Notes under the pieces: generated by a model
Told to the model about the DNA's origin: nothing
Seen by the model: the letters and a program-made list of their open reading frames with translations, nothing else
Databases searched by the model: none
Made by a program: the position numbers and the translations under genes
NCBI RefSeq assembly: GCF_003031675.1
Contig: NZ_PYWX01000072.1
Location: forward strand, 1 to 64,000
Length of the DNA: 64,000 nt
Reading direction: 5' to 3'
From: Pseudomonas palleroniana
GTDB taxonomy: Bacteria; Pseudomonadota; Gammaproteobacteria; Pseudomonadales; Pseudomonadaceae
Shown: piece by piece, positions 1-8,862 of the stretch
Layout of the letters: each line of letters opens with the position of its first letter
How positions within the stretch are numbered: position 1 is the first letter of the stretch

Positions 1-533
1 CCCCCAGGCTGCTTGGCCCAGGCATGACCCGCCGGCACCAGCGCGCAGATCCGCGACTCACTCAAGGGCTGCAAATGCAGGCCGTGGCGCGGCTCCACCT
101 CGGTCAGTACCGCCACGTCTGCATGCTCGGACAGCAGCGCCGCCAGGGTTTCCTGAGCATTGCCCAACCGCAGGTTGACGGTGATGCCCGGGTAACGCGC
201 GCGCAGGCTGGCAATCATCGGCATCACCAGGTGCGGGCCATCCGCCGCCACTTCCAGGCGCCCGGTCAGCAATTGCCGGTTGGCCTCCAGCAGCATCTGC
301 GCCTCATCCACCAGGCCGAAGATCGCCCGCGTGATCGCGGCCAGGCGCGTGCCCTCCTCGGTCAACTCTACCCGCCGGGCCGTACGGCGCAGGAGTGGGA
401 TCTGGTAGTGCTCCTCCAGGGCCTTGATATGCCCGGTCACCGCCGGCTGGCTGATAAACAACCGGGCCGCCGCCCGGGTAAAGCTGCCCTCGCGGGCCAC
501 GGCATCGAATGCGCGCAGTTGGAACAGGTTCAT
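1..533 (-). CDS. LysR-family transcriptional regulator (3' end outside window)
   Basis: The minus-strand frame from the ATG at 531-533 stays open to the window edge (about 177 codons). It begins with a classic LysR winged helix: MNLFQLRAFDAVAREGSFT, then AARLFISQPAVTGHIKALEE as the recognition part (residues about 3-60). The start of the effector-binding domain follows. It is divergent from phnW with 111 bp between the starts, the usual arrangement for a LysR activator of its neighbour, so control of 2-aminoethylphosphonate use is inferred. The C-terminal half, including most of the ligand pocket, lies beyond the window. Confidence 0.9.
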   Translation of the reverse strand, partial: MNLFQLRAFDAVAREGSFTRAAARLFISQPAVTGHIKALEEHYQIPLLRRTARRVELTEEGTRLAAITRAIFGLVDEAQMLLEANRQLLTGRLEVAADGPHLVMPMIASLRARYPGITVNLRLGNAQETLAALLSEHADVAVLTEVEPRHGLHLQPLSESRICALVPAGHAWAKQPG

Positions 534-644
534 ATCTATCGGCCTCACTGATAGCTTGCATAACAACAAACAATTTGATTGATAACAAGCCAAACTGCAA
601 TTTAGGCGCCGTAGATTGACTCGACCGTTTCACGAGGAGCTGCA

Positions 645-1766
645 ATGACCCCGCCGATTCTGCTCACGCCCGGCCCCCTGACCACGTCCGCCCGCACCCG
701 CCAGGCAATGCTGATGGACTGGGGCTCATGGGATGACCGTTTCAACCAACTCACCTCCAGTGTTTGCGAGCAGTTGCTGGCGATTATCAACGGCGCCGCG
801 AGCCACCACTGCGTGCCTTTGCAAGGCAGCGGCACCTTTGCCGTGGAAGCCGCCATCGGCACCCTGGTGCCCCGCAACGGCAAGGTGCTGGTGCTGATCA
901 ACGGCGCCTACGGCAAACGCCTGGCGAAGATCTGCGCAGTGCTCGGCCGCGTATTCACGGCCTTTGAAACCGCCGAGGACGAGCCGACCACCGCCGCCGA
1001 CGTGGACCGCCTGTTGCAGGCGGACCCCACCCTCACCCACGTCGCGTTGATTCACTGCGAAACCAGTACCGGCATTCTCAACCCGCTGGCGGCGATCGCC
1101 CGGGTGGTGAAGCACCACGGCAAGCGCTTGATCATCGACGCCATGAGCTCGTTCGGCGCCTTGCCGATCGATGCCCGCGAGGTGCCGTTCGACGCCCTCA
1201 TTGCCGCTTCGGGCAAATGCCTGGAGGGCGTGCCGGGCATGGGTTTCGTTTTTGCGCAAAAGCACGCCCTGGCCGCCGCCGAGGGTAATTGTCATTCCTT
1301 GGCGATGGACCTGTTCGACCAACACCGCTACATGGCCAGTACCGGTCAATGGCGCTTCACTCCGCCGACCCACGTGGTCGCAGCCCTGCACGAAGCGCTG
1401 GTGCAATACGCCGAGGAAGGTGGCCTGCCTGCGCGCTATCAACGCTACGCCAGTAATTGCCAGGCGCTGCTGGACGGTATGGCTGGACTGGGCCTGCGCA
1501 GCTTTTTGCCGGCAGCGATCCAGGCGCCGATTATCGTGACCTTCCACGCCCCGCAAGACCCGCGTTACCAGTTCAAGGCGTTTTACGAACGGGTCAAGGC
1601 CAAGGGGTTCATCCTGTACCCCGGCAAATTGACGCAGGTGGAAACCTTCCGTGTGGGCTGTATCGGCCAGGTCGACGCCAGCGACATGCACGCCGCCGTC
1701 GCCGCCATCGCCGAGGCACTGCAATCCATGCATATCAACCTTTCTTCTCTGGGATCGCCGGCATGA
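645..1766 (+). CDS. phnW: 2-aminoethylphosphonate--pyruvate transaminase
   Basis: PhnW is a PLP-dependent class V aminotransferase that converts 2-aminoethylphosphonate plus pyruvate to phosphonoacetaldehyde plus alanine in the cytoplasm. The 373-residue product has the family N-terminus (ILLTPGPLTTS), the cofactor aspartate in IIDAMSSFGA (about D165) and the PLP lysine in ASGKCLEGVPG (about K191). Length matches the family. A GAGGAG ribosome site precedes the ATG at 645. Its stop overlaps the phnX start as ATGA, so the two genes are translationally coupled. The divergent LysR gene is the likely regulator. Confidence 0.95.
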   Translation: MTPPILLTPGPLTTSARTRQAMLMDWGSWDDRFNQLTSSVCEQLLAIINGAASHHCVPLQGSGTFAVEAAIGTLVPRNGKVLVLINGAYGKRLAKICAVLGRVFTAFETAEDEPTTAADVDRLLQADPTLTHVALIHCETSTGILNPLAAIARVVKHHGKRLIIDAMSSFGALPIDAREVPFDALIAASGKCLEGVPGMGFVFAQKHALAAAEGNCHSLAMDLFDQHRYMASTGQWRFTPPTHVVAALHEALVQYAEEGGLPARYQRYASNCQALLDGMAGLGLRSFLPAAIQAPIIVTFHAPQDPRYQFKAFYERVKAKGFILYPGKLTQVETFRVGCIGQVDASDMHAAVAAIAEALQSMHINLSSLGSPA

Positions 1767-2590
1767 ACTATCAAACCCCCAACACCCTCCAGGCCGTGAT
1801 CCTCGACTGGGCCGGTACCGTGGTCGACTTCGGCTCCTTTGCCCCCACGCAAATCTTTGTCGAAGCCTTCGCCGAGTTCGGTGTGCAGGTGTCCATAGAC
1901 GAAGCCCGCGGCCCGATGGGCATGGGCAAATGGGACCATATCCGCACCTTGTGCGATCAGCCGCAGGTAGCTGAACGCTACCGCAAGGTGTTCGGCCGCA
2001 GCCCGACCGACGATGACGTCACCGCGATCTACCAGCGCTTTATGCCGCTGCAGATCGAAAAGATCGCCGAGCACTCAGCGCTGATCCCGGGCGCCCTCGA
2101 CACCATCGCCCGGCTGCGCGTGCAAGGCATCAAGATCGGTTCCTGCTCAGGCTACCCCAAGCAAGTAATGGACAAGGTGGTTGCCCTCGCCGCCGCCCAC
2201 GGCTACATCGCCGACCATGTGGTTGCCACCGACGAAGTGCCCAACGGCCGACCATGGCCGGCCCAGGCCCTGGCCAACGTGATCGCCCTGGGGGTCGATG
2301 ATGTGGCGGCGTGCGTGAAGGTCGACGACACCGTGCCAGGCATCCTTGAAGGTCGCCGCGCCGGGATGTGGACCGTGGCCCTGACCTGTTCCGGCAATGC
2401 CCTTGGCCTGACCTACGAGCAGTTCCGCGCATTGGACAGCGCCACGTTAGCCGGCGAACGCAAACGCATCGAGCACCTGTTCGAAGGCTCGCGCCCGCAC
2501 TACCTGATCGACACCCTCCTGGAGCTGCCGGCAGTCATCACGCAGATCAACCAGCGCCTGGCTCGCGGCGAAATGCCGCAAAGCGGCTGA
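1763..2590 (+). CDS. phnX: Phosphonoacetaldehyde hydrolase (phosphonatase)
   Basis: PhnX cleaves the C-P bond of phosphonoacetaldehyde to acetaldehyde and phosphate, completing the PhnW-PhnX pathway. The 275-residue HAD-superfamily protein has the nucleophile motif LDWAGTVVD (D15), the Schiff-base lysine in GPMGMGKWDHIR (about K56), the GSCSGYP motif 2 and the KVDDTVPGI acidic motif. The ATG at 1763 was chosen over upstream in-frame codons because it overlaps the phnW stop (ATGA) and starts with the family N-terminus. Together with phnW it allows 2-aminoethylphosphonate to serve as a phosphorus, nitrogen or carbon source. Confidence 0.95.
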   Translation: MNYQTPNTLQAVILDWAGTVVDFGSFAPTQIFVEAFAEFGVQVSIDEARGPMGMGKWDHIRTLCDQPQVAERYRKVFGRSPTDDDVTAIYQRFMPLQIEKIAEHSALIPGALDTIARLRVQGIKIGSCSGYPKQVMDKVVALAAAHGYIADHVVATDEVPNGRPWPAQALANVIALGVDDVAACVKVDDTVPGILEGRRAGMWTVALTCSGNALGLTYEQFRALDSATLAGERKRIEHLFEGSRPHYLIDTLLELPAVITQINQRLARGEMPQSG

Positions 2591-2704
2591 CAGAGGTCAA
2601 AACAACGGTATTTGCGCCAGGCAAACCACTCAAAATCGGCATACAGTTAAAGCACTCCGTCGCCAAAGAACGGAGGTTTGCCCTGATGAGTGAGGAACCC
2701 AGCG

Positions 2705-3262
2705 ATGCCGTGGAAAAATTCCGATACGCGTTACAGCACCATGTCGATAGCGTTGCACTGGGTGATGGTGGTGCTGCTGGCGGTGGTTTACGCCTGCATT
2801 GAGTTTCGTGGGGTCTTCCCCAAAGGCAGTGGCGGTCGGGCATTGATTGTGGAAATGCACTTCATGTTCGGCCTGACCATCTTTGTACTGGTCTGGCTGC
2901 GCCTGTTCGCACGCGCACTGGGCGTGGCACCGAAAATCGTGCCGGCACCGCCACCCTGGCAGGCGGCACTGGCGACACTGATGCACGTGGCGCTGTATGT
3001 GTTCATGATCGGCACGCCGGTCCTGGGCTGGTTGATCGTCAGCGCCCAAGGGCATTCCGTGATGTTCTACGGAATAGAGTTGCCGCCCCTGATCGGCGAA
3101 AACAAAGACTTGGCCAAGCAGATCAAGGAGTGGCATGAACTGAGCGGCACCGTCGGCTACTGGCTGATCGGGCTGCATGCCTTGGCGGGGATCTACCACC
3201 ACTACATCGTGCGCGATAACACTGCGCTGCGCATGATGCCGGGCAAGCGCGCTACCCCGTGA
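2705..3262 (+). CDS. Cytochrome b561 family protein
   Basis: This is a 185-residue inner-membrane di-haem cytochrome b of the bacterial b561 (CybB-like) family, expected to move electrons between quinones and a redox partner. About four transmembrane helices are visible, with candidate haem-ligand histidines in IALHWVMVV (H18), EMHFMFG (about H52), EWHELSG and GLHALAGIYHHY. The ATG at 2705 is preferred over the GTG at 2690 because GAGGA sits about 8 nt upstream. The 3' end overlaps the convergent PLP-enzyme gene by 11 bp. Its physiological donor is not indicated. Confidence 0.88.
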   Translation: MPWKNSDTRYSTMSIALHWVMVVLLAVVYACIEFRGVFPKGSGGRALIVEMHFMFGLTIFVLVWLRLFARALGVAPKIVPAPPPWQAALATLMHVALYVFMIGTPVLGWLIVSAQGHSVMFYGIELPPLIGENKDLAKQIKEWHELSGTVGYWLIGLHALAGIYHHYIVRDNTALRMMPGKRATP

Positions 3263-4136
3263 ACCCTCGGCGGCCTTGCAAGCCGCCGGTATGAATGAAG
3301 ATCAACCGGGTGCCAGGCTTGAAGCGCCCGGCTTCGATCTGCTGCTTTAACGCCAGCAGCGCTTTGCCGGTATAGAGCGGCTCCAGCGGCAAGCCACACG
3401 CCTGTTCGGTAGCCTCGATAAAGTCACGCAACACCGCGTCGATTTTTGCGAAGCCGCCCCGGCAGGCGTCCAGCAGTTCATAGCCGCCCTGCACGAGCGC
3501 CTCGATGTTCTGCGCAACCCCGTGATCATCCGGCACGGCCATGGCGCCGTACACCGGATGCGCCCCCGCCTCAGCCAGGGCCAGGCCCGCGAGCGTCGTG
3601 CCGGTACCCGCCGCCAGCCACCAGCCGTCATAGTCCGCCCAACCCAAGGTGTGCAATTGCGCGCGCGCCTGTTCCAGCAGCACCGCGCAGCCCAATGCGC
3701 CGGCCATTCCGCCTCCGCCTTCGGGCACAGGATGCAGGTGCGGGTATTGCTCGCGCCAAGGCAACCAGAAGTCCGGCGCATGCCGCGCGCGATAGCCGCC
3801 GTAGCCCAGCCAATGCAGCTGCATGCCGAACGCTTTCAGGTCGAGCACGGTGGGCGTGTCTTGAGGGTGGCCGCGCAACAGGCCAACGGTGGGGAAACCC
3901 AAGCGTTGCCCGGCCGCCGCCAAGGCGTGCAAATGGTTGGAGTAAGCGCCGCCCAGGCTGATGATGCCGCTGGCGGTTTGCGCCTGCGCCAGATGCCCGG
4001 TGAGCTTGAACCACTTGTTGCCGCTGATCAGCGGGTCGATGCGGTCCAGGCGCAGTACCGCCAACTCGACGCCCTTCAACCAGTCCAGGTACAAGGGTTC
4101 AAGGGGAGCGCGGGGAAGCCAGTCGAAGGGGCCCAT
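3252..4136 (-). CDS. D-cysteine desulfhydrase / ACC deaminase-like PLP enzyme
   Basis: This 294-residue fold-type II PLP enzyme resembles DcyD and 1-aminocyclopropane-1-carboxylate deaminase. It has the cofactor lysine motif ISGNKWFKL (about K41), the substrate motif LGGAYSNHLHALA and a TGTTLAGLALA phosphate-binding loop. The likely reaction is beta-elimination of D-cysteine or a related D-amino acid to pyruvate, ammonia and H2S; true ACC deaminase activity cannot be decided by eye. The ATG at 4134-4136 is the first start that fits the family; longer in-frame extensions read as non-homologous. A fadH terminator hairpin ends only about 15 nt upstream. Confidence 0.85.
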   Translation of the reverse strand: MGPFDWLPRAPLEPLYLDWLKGVELAVLRLDRIDPLISGNKWFKLTGHLAQAQTASGIISLGGAYSNHLHALAAAGQRLGFPTVGLLRGHPQDTPTVLDLKAFGMQLHWLGYGGYRARHAPDFWLPWREQYPHLHPVPEGGGGMAGALGCAVLLEQARAQLHTLGWADYDGWWLAAGTGTTLAGLALAEAGAHPVYGAMAVPDDHGVAQNIEALVQGGYELLDACRGGFAKIDAVLRDFIEATEQACGLPLEPLYTGKALLALKQQIEAGRFKPGTRLIFIHTGGLQGRRGFTG

Positions 4137-4151
4137 CAGGGGATCTGCATG

Positions 4152-4182
4152 AAAAACGGGGCGGTAGTCTAACACCGCCCCG
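4152..4182 (-). terminator. Rho-independent terminator of fadH
   Basis: A perfect 9-bp stem, CGGGGCGGT (4157-4165) pairing with ACCGCCCCG (4174-4182), is followed on the minus strand by five T residues (4152-4156). It lies between the fadH stop and the start of the desulfhydrase-like gene, so it may act both as fadH terminator and as attenuator for the downstream gene. Confidence 0.85.
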
Positions 4183-4191
4183 CTTGTGGCC

Positions 4192-6231
4192 TTACAGCTC
4201 GGCCGCCAGGCGTGAACCCTGGTTGATCGCACGCTTGGCATCCAGCTCGGCCGCCACGTCGGCACCGCCGATCAGGTGCACGTTCTGGCCCGCCGCGACC
4301 AGGCCATCCTGCAATTCACGCAGCGGGTCCTGGCCGGCGCAGATCACAATATTGTCCACCGCCAGCACCTGAGGCTCGCCTTCGGCACCAATACGGATAT
4401 GCAGGCCCTCATCGTCGATCTTCAAATACTCGACACTGTTGAGCATCTGCACCTGCTTGTTCTTCAGACCGGTGCGGTGAATCCAGCCGGTGGTCTTGCC
4501 CAAACCGTCACCGACCTTGGAGGTCTTGCGTTGCAGCAGGAACACTTCACGTGCCGGCGCATGGGGCTGAGGCTTGATCCCGGCCACGCCGCCACGGGCC
4601 TGCAGTTGCGTGTCGATGCCCCACTCCTTCCAGAAGGCTTCGCGGTCAAGGCTGGTGGACACGCCTTGGTGCACGAGGAATTCCGAGACGTCAAAACCAA
4701 TGCCGCCGGCGCCGATCACCGCCACGCGCTTGCCCACCGGCTTACGCTGCAGAATCACGTCCAGGTAACTGAGCACCTTGGCATTGTCGATGCCCGGGAT
4801 CGCAGGGGTGCGCGGTGCAATACCGGTGGCCAGGATGATCTCGTCGTAACCGCCCGCTTCCAGTTGCGCCACCTCCACGCGAGTGTTCAGGCACAGTTCG
4901 ACGTGGGTGGTCTGCAGCTTGCGCTTGAAGTAGCGCAGGGTTTCAAAAAACTCCTCCTTGCCCGGCACTCGCTTGGCGATGTTGAACTGGCCGCCGATTT
5001 CGCTGGCCGAATCGAACAGCGTCACTTGGTGGCCACGCTCGGCAGCCACCGTCGCCGCTGCCAGGCCGGCCGGGCCGGCGCCGACCACGGCAATTTTCTT
5101 GATCTGTTTGACCGGCAGGTAGTTAAGTTCGGTCTCGTAGCACGCTCGTGGGTTGACCAGGCAGGTGGTCAGTTTGCCGCCGAAGGTGTGGTCCAGGCAG
5201 GCCTGGTTGCAGCCGATGCATGTGTTGATTTCATCGGCACGCCCGGCCGCAGCCTTGTTGACGAACTCAGGGTCCGCAAGAAACGGCCGCGCCATCGAAA
5301 CCATGTCGGCATCGCCTTCGGCGAGGATCTGTTCGGCGATTTCCGGGGTGTTGATACGGTTAGTGGTGATCAGCGGGATCTGCACCGCACCGCGCAGCTT
5401 GGCGGTGACTTTGCTGAACGCGCCACGCGGGACCTTGGTGGCGATGGTCGGGATACGCGCTTCGTGCCAGCCGATACCGGTGTTGATCAGCGTCGCACCG
5501 GCCTGTTCGATGGCCTTGGCCAACTGCACGATCTCTTCCCAGGTGCTGCCGCCTTCCACCAGGTCGAGCATCGACAGGCGGAAGATAATGATGAAGTTCG
5601 GCCCGACGGCCTCGCGCACACGGCGCACGATTTCCACCGCCAGGCGCATGCGGTTTTCGTAGCTGCCGCCCCAACGGTCGGTACGGTGGTTGGTATGGGC
5701 GGCGAGGAACTGGTTGATGAAGTAGCCTTCGGAGCCCATGATTTCAACGCCGTCGTATTCGGCGACCTGGGCCAGCAACGAACAGCTGACGAAATCCTGA
5801 ATCTGTTTTTCGATGCCCTCTTCGTCCAGTTCCTTGGGCTTGAACGGGTTGATCGGCGCTTGAATCGCGCTCGGCGCCACCTGCTTGGGGCTGTAGGCAT
5901 AACGGCCGGCGTGGAGGATCTGCATGCAGATCTTGCCGCCCGCTTCGTGCACCGCCTGGGTCACGATCTTGTGCTTCTGTGCTTCGGCATCGGTGGTCAG
6001 CTTGGCCGCACCGGCGTAGACCCCACCCTCATCATTCGGGCCAATGCCACCGGTCACCATCAGGCCCACGCCGCCACGGGCACGCTCGGCGAAATAGGCC
6101 GCCATGCGTTCGAAACCGCCAGGCTTTTCTTCCAGGCCAGTGTGCATCGAGCCCATCAGGGTACGGTTGCGCAAGGTGGTAAAACCCAGGTCCAACGGGG
6201 CCAGCAGATGCGGGTAGGCAGCAGCGGTCAT
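4192..6231 (-). CDS. fadH: NADPH-dependent 2,4-dienoyl-CoA reductase
   Basis: FadH reduces 2,4-dienoyl-CoA during beta-oxidation of polyunsaturated fatty acids. The 679-residue product has an N-terminal FMN-binding old-yellow-enzyme barrel (LLAPLDLGFTTLRNR onward, about residues 8-330). Then comes a 4Fe-4S cluster region with CIGCNQACLD and a later cysteine in TTCLVNP (about 335-355). A C-terminal FAD/NADPH module has the dinucleotide loop VVGAGPAGLAAA and the second loop IGAGGIGFD. Length matches E. coli FadH. The ATG at 6231 is preferred because GGAG lies upstream and the protein begins with the family N-terminus. It is followed by a strong terminator. Confidence 0.95.
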   Translation of the reverse strand: MTAAAYPHLLAPLDLGFTTLRNRTLMGSMHTGLEEKPGGFERMAAYFAERARGGVGLMVTGGIGPNDEGGVYAGAAKLTTDAEAQKHKIVTQAVHEAGGKICMQILHAGRYAYSPKQVAPSAIQAPINPFKPKELDEEGIEKQIQDFVSCSLLAQVAEYDGVEIMGSEGYFINQFLAAHTNHRTDRWGGSYENRMRLAVEIVRRVREAVGPNFIIIFRLSMLDLVEGGSTWEEIVQLAKAIEQAGATLINTGIGWHEARIPTIATKVPRGAFSKVTAKLRGAVQIPLITTNRINTPEIAEQILAEGDADMVSMARPFLADPEFVNKAAAGRADEINTCIGCNQACLDHTFGGKLTTCLVNPRACYETELNYLPVKQIKKIAVVGAGPAGLAAATVAAERGHQVTLFDSASEIGGQFNIAKRVPGKEEFFETLRYFKRKLQTTHVELCLNTRVEVAQLEAGGYDEIILATGIAPRTPAIPGIDNAKVLSYLDVILQRKPVGKRVAVIGAGGIGFDVSEFLVHQGVSTSLDREAFWKEWGIDTQLQARGGVAGIKPQPHAPAREVFLLQRKTSKVGDGLGKTTGWIHRTGLKNKQVQMLNSVEYLKIDDEGLHIRIGAEGEPQVLAVDNIVICAGQDPLRELQDGLVAAGQNVHLIGGADVAAELDAKRAINQGSRLAAEL

Positions 6232-6442
6232 GGTCAAGCTCCACAACAGATCATCACGGGACGTGGGGCGTTCGTATGACACCCCATCGGTTTATGTCCC
6301 ACAGACTAAGAGGCGCTGAACCCACGCTCAATGACTGAAACTGACAAGTTATTGATCCAAATGTACAGCGCCCCTTGGCAAGCCGCGCCATGGGCCCTAC
6401 CCTAGTCGCGAACCCTGCACCCGGTCTGTTGTCTGTTGCCCC

Positions 6443-7573
6443 ATGCGTAAACTTCTAGCTTTGAGCTTCACCCTGGCCCTGGTTGCCGCCGCCACCGCGT
6501 ATCTGGTCTGGACCCAGGAGCGCCCCGTGGCGCATTACCTGTCGGACCTGCGCATTACCCTGGCCGTCAACGAAGGCATTCCGGCCGACCGTGGCAATTT
6601 GCTGGGCATCCAGCCGGAGCTGTTTCCCGCCGACTACCAGAGCCTGGAACGCCTGCACCTGAAACTCGCGGCCTACCTGCAAAAGGCCCGAGACCAGGGG
6701 CTGATCAACAGCAAGACCGTCGTGGTGCTGCCGGAGCATATCGGCACCTGGCTGATGCTGGGCGGCGAGAAAAACGAGCTGTACCAGGCTATCCACCTCA
6801 AGGACGCGATGAACTGGCTGTCGGCCAGCAACCCATTCCTGTTTGCCCGTGCCTGGCTCAGCGCCACCGGCGACAATCGTATGGACGACGCCTACCTGCG
6901 CATGAAAGCCGCATCGATGGCCCGCGACTATCAGACGCTGTTCGGCGGCCTGGCCAAAGAGTTCGGCGTCACCCTGGTGGCCGGCTCCATCACCCTGCCC
7001 AACCCAAACGTGAGCCAGGGGCAACTGCAGATCGGCCATGGCGCGCTGTACAACGCCAGCCTGGTGTTCGGCGCCGACGGTTTGCCCTTGGGCCAGCCAC
7101 AGCGCCAGCTCTATCCTATCTATGACGAACGTGGCTTTATCCAACCGGGCGCTGAAGACCTTGTCAGCGTGGTCGACACGCCGGCCGGGCGCCTCGGCGT
7201 TCTGGTCGGCAGCGACAGCTGGTACCCGGACAACTACCGCAAGCTCAATGAGCAAGGCGCACAGCTGATTGCGGTGCCGGCATTCGTGACCGGTCGCGAC
7301 ACCTGGGACCGGCCATGGCGCGGCTTCAAAAGTGTGTCCACGCCGCCTGAAATCAGCCTCAAGCCCGAAGAACTCAGCGAAGGCGAAGCCTGGCGCCGGC
7401 TCACCCTGATCAGCCAGCAGCCGATCAGCCAGGCCACGGCAGGCATGAGTGTATTTCTGCGCGGGCAGTTCTGGGACCTGGGCACCGCCGGGCACAGCTT
7501 CCTGAACAGCAACGGGCAGGTCAGTGCCGACAGCGACGCCCGTGGCGCACGCCTGTTGAATATCTGGCTGTAA
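6443..7573 (+). CDS. Nitrilase-fold (carbon-nitrogen hydrolase) protein lacking catalytic Lys and Cys
   Basis: This 376-residue protein has an N-terminal hydrophobic segment (residues 4-23), so it is membrane-anchored or exported, followed by a nitrilase-superfamily domain. The family triad is Glu-Lys-Cys. Glu is present in VVVLPEHIG (E98). The segment matching the lysine motif reads GQPQRQLYP, with Gln220/Arg221 where Lys is expected. The segment matching the nucleophile elbow (usually CYD) reads VLVGSDSWYPD, with Gly256 where Cys is expected. It is therefore probably not a normal amidase; a structural or binding role, or altered chemistry, is inferred. A GTG-started AraC gene follows 3 bp after its stop, implying an operon. 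Confidence 0.75.
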   Translation: MRKLLALSFTLALVAAATAYLVWTQERPVAHYLSDLRITLAVNEGIPADRGNLLGIQPELFPADYQSLERLHLKLAAYLQKARDQGLINSKTVVVLPEHIGTWLMLGGEKNELYQAIHLKDAMNWLSASNPFLFARAWLSATGDNRMDDAYLRMKAASMARDYQTLFGGLAKEFGVTLVAGSITLPNPNVSQGQLQIGHGALYNASLVFGADGLPLGQPQRQLYPIYDERGFIQPGAEDLVSVVDTPAGRLGVLVGSDSWYPDNYRKLNEQGAQLIAVPAFVTGRDTWDRPWRGFKSVSTPPEISLKPEELSEGEAWRRLTLISQQPISQATAGMSVFLRGQFWDLGTAGHSFLNSNGQVSADSDARGARLLNIWL

Positions 7574-7576
7574 CCC

Positions 7577-8605
7577 GTGAAGCCGGTGCGCCTTGGGGAT
7601 CTGTCGGTGGGCTTCGTGCACACCCTGGCCGATGCCATCCACAGCCACGGTATGGACCCGCAACCCTTGCTGCTGCAATACGGCCTGGACCCGGCACGCC
7701 TTGCCGAGGCTGGAGCACGCCTGTCGATCCCGCGCTATATGCGCCTGGGCCATGCGGCCATCCAACTGACCGGCGACCCGAGCCTGGGCCTGCGCATGGG
7801 CCAGCTCAGCCGCTTGAGCCAGGCCGGGCTGGCAGGTGTCACAGCCGCCCAGGCGCCCAACGTACGCGAAGCGGCACGTACATTGACGCGCTTCGAAGCC
7901 TTGTACGGCTCCAACTATCGCGGGCAGTCGAGCTTTCATGAGGATGCTGAAGGCGCCTGGCTGCGGTTTTATTCCATCAGCCCCTACAACGCTTACAACC
8001 GTTTTGTGGTGGACTCGATCATCGCCGGCTGGCTGCACCAATTGTCGAGCCTGGCCCAGCAGCCCGTGCGTGCGCAGCGTATCGACATCGAGTTCGAAAC
8101 GCCGCAATACAGCGAACACTACCAGGCGCTAGGCGATGTTCACTTCGGCGCCGACGCCAACCAACTGCGCCTGGGCCAGCAAACCCTGGCCCTGCGTAAC
8201 CCACAGCACTGCCCCAGCACCTGGCATCTGTTGCTGCAGTTGTGTGAAAGAGAGTTGGAACAGCTGACCCGCACCCGCAGCCTGCGCGAGCGCATCACCC
8301 GTTTGCTCGGGCCGATGCTCAATGGCGGCCGGGAACCGGACCTTGAAGAAGTGGCGGCGCGCTTGAAGCTGCCCACCTGGACGCTGCGGCGCAAGCTGGC
8401 CGAAGAAGGCACTCAGTTTCGCGCAATTCTCAACGATACTCGCCGCGACTTGGCGATGACCTACATTCGCGACACCGAACTGGCATTCGGCGAAATCGCC
8501 TATCTGCTCGGTTTTGCCTCGGCCCAGGCGTTTCAACGGGCGTTCAGGCGGTGGAACAACCAGACCCCAGGGGAATTTCGCCGCAGTCAGCGGCATTCCG
8601 CCTGA
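7577..8605 (+). CDS. AraC-family transcriptional regulator
   Basis: This 342-residue regulator has an N-terminal AraC-type ligand-binding domain of the OruR/ArgR-like kind (about 20-210). The C-terminal double helix-turn-helix spans about 240-338, with DLEEVAARLKLPTWTLRRKL as first helix pair and FGEIAYLLGFASAQAFQRAF as second, ending in the usual TPGEFRR. The start is a GTG at 7577, 3 bp after the nitrilase-fold gene, so the two are probably co-transcribed. The effector is unknown. Confidence 0.88.
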   Translation: MKPVRLGDLSVGFVHTLADAIHSHGMDPQPLLLQYGLDPARLAEAGARLSIPRYMRLGHAAIQLTGDPSLGLRMGQLSRLSQAGLAGVTAAQAPNVREAARTLTRFEALYGSNYRGQSSFHEDAEGAWLRFYSISPYNAYNRFVVDSIIAGWLHQLSSLAQQPVRAQRIDIEFETPQYSEHYQALGDVHFGADANQLRLGQQTLALRNPQHCPSTWHLLLQLCERELEQLTRTRSLRERITRLLGPMLNGGREPDLEEVAARLKLPTWTLRRKLAEEGTQFRAILNDTRRDLAMTYIRDTELAFGEIAYLLGFASAQAFQRAFRRWNNQTPGEFRRSQRHSA

Positions 8606-8613
8606 AGTCGGGG

Positions 8614-8700
8614 TTACAGCTCAGTGGCGTCATCCACCGGATCCAGCGGGTCCAATTCAAACGCCTGGTACTCCAGCAGTTCTTCCTGATAATCGTCCAT
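8614..8700 (-). CDS. 28-residue acidic small protein
   Basis: A short minus-strand ORF starts with ATG at 8698-8700, begins MDDYQEELLEYQAFEL and ends DDATEL before TAA (8614-8616). The upstream sequence on that strand reads GCGAGGAGTGACCC directly before the ATG, which is a strong Shine-Dalgarno at ideal spacing. The peptide is highly acidic (about 10 Asp/Glu and no Lys or Arg). It lies convergent to the AraC gene, with its stop 9 bp from that stop. Function is unknown; support is the ribosome site plus coding-like composition. Confidence 0.6.
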   Translation of the reverse strand: MDDYQEELLEYQAFELDPLDPVDDATEL

Positions 8701-8862
8701 GGGTCACTCCTCGCTAGGTTTAATGTGGCTGCAGATTAATGACCTGCACAGCCAGCCTAAAGTGCCGTCATGACGAAAAAAAGTCTGCGTCATGACGTTC
8801 CTGCACTCAAGGATTAAACGTAGCAGCATTGCGGGGATTTAGCCCGCCTGCATCGAACAACG

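Noticed and set aside
726..1733. Long minus-strand open frame opposite phnW
   Set aside because: It is a mirror frame created by GC-rich codons; the plus strand encodes a complete PhnW with all active-site motifs.
4276..6279. 667-codon open frame on the plus strand opposite fadH
   Set aside because: Composition is His/Gln/Gly-rich shadow sequence without domain motifs; fadH on the minus strand is unmistakable.
6455..8119. 554-codon minus-strand frame opposite the nitrilase-fold and AraC genes
   Set aside because: It spans two well-supported plus-strand genes and shows no recognisable motif or ribosome site.
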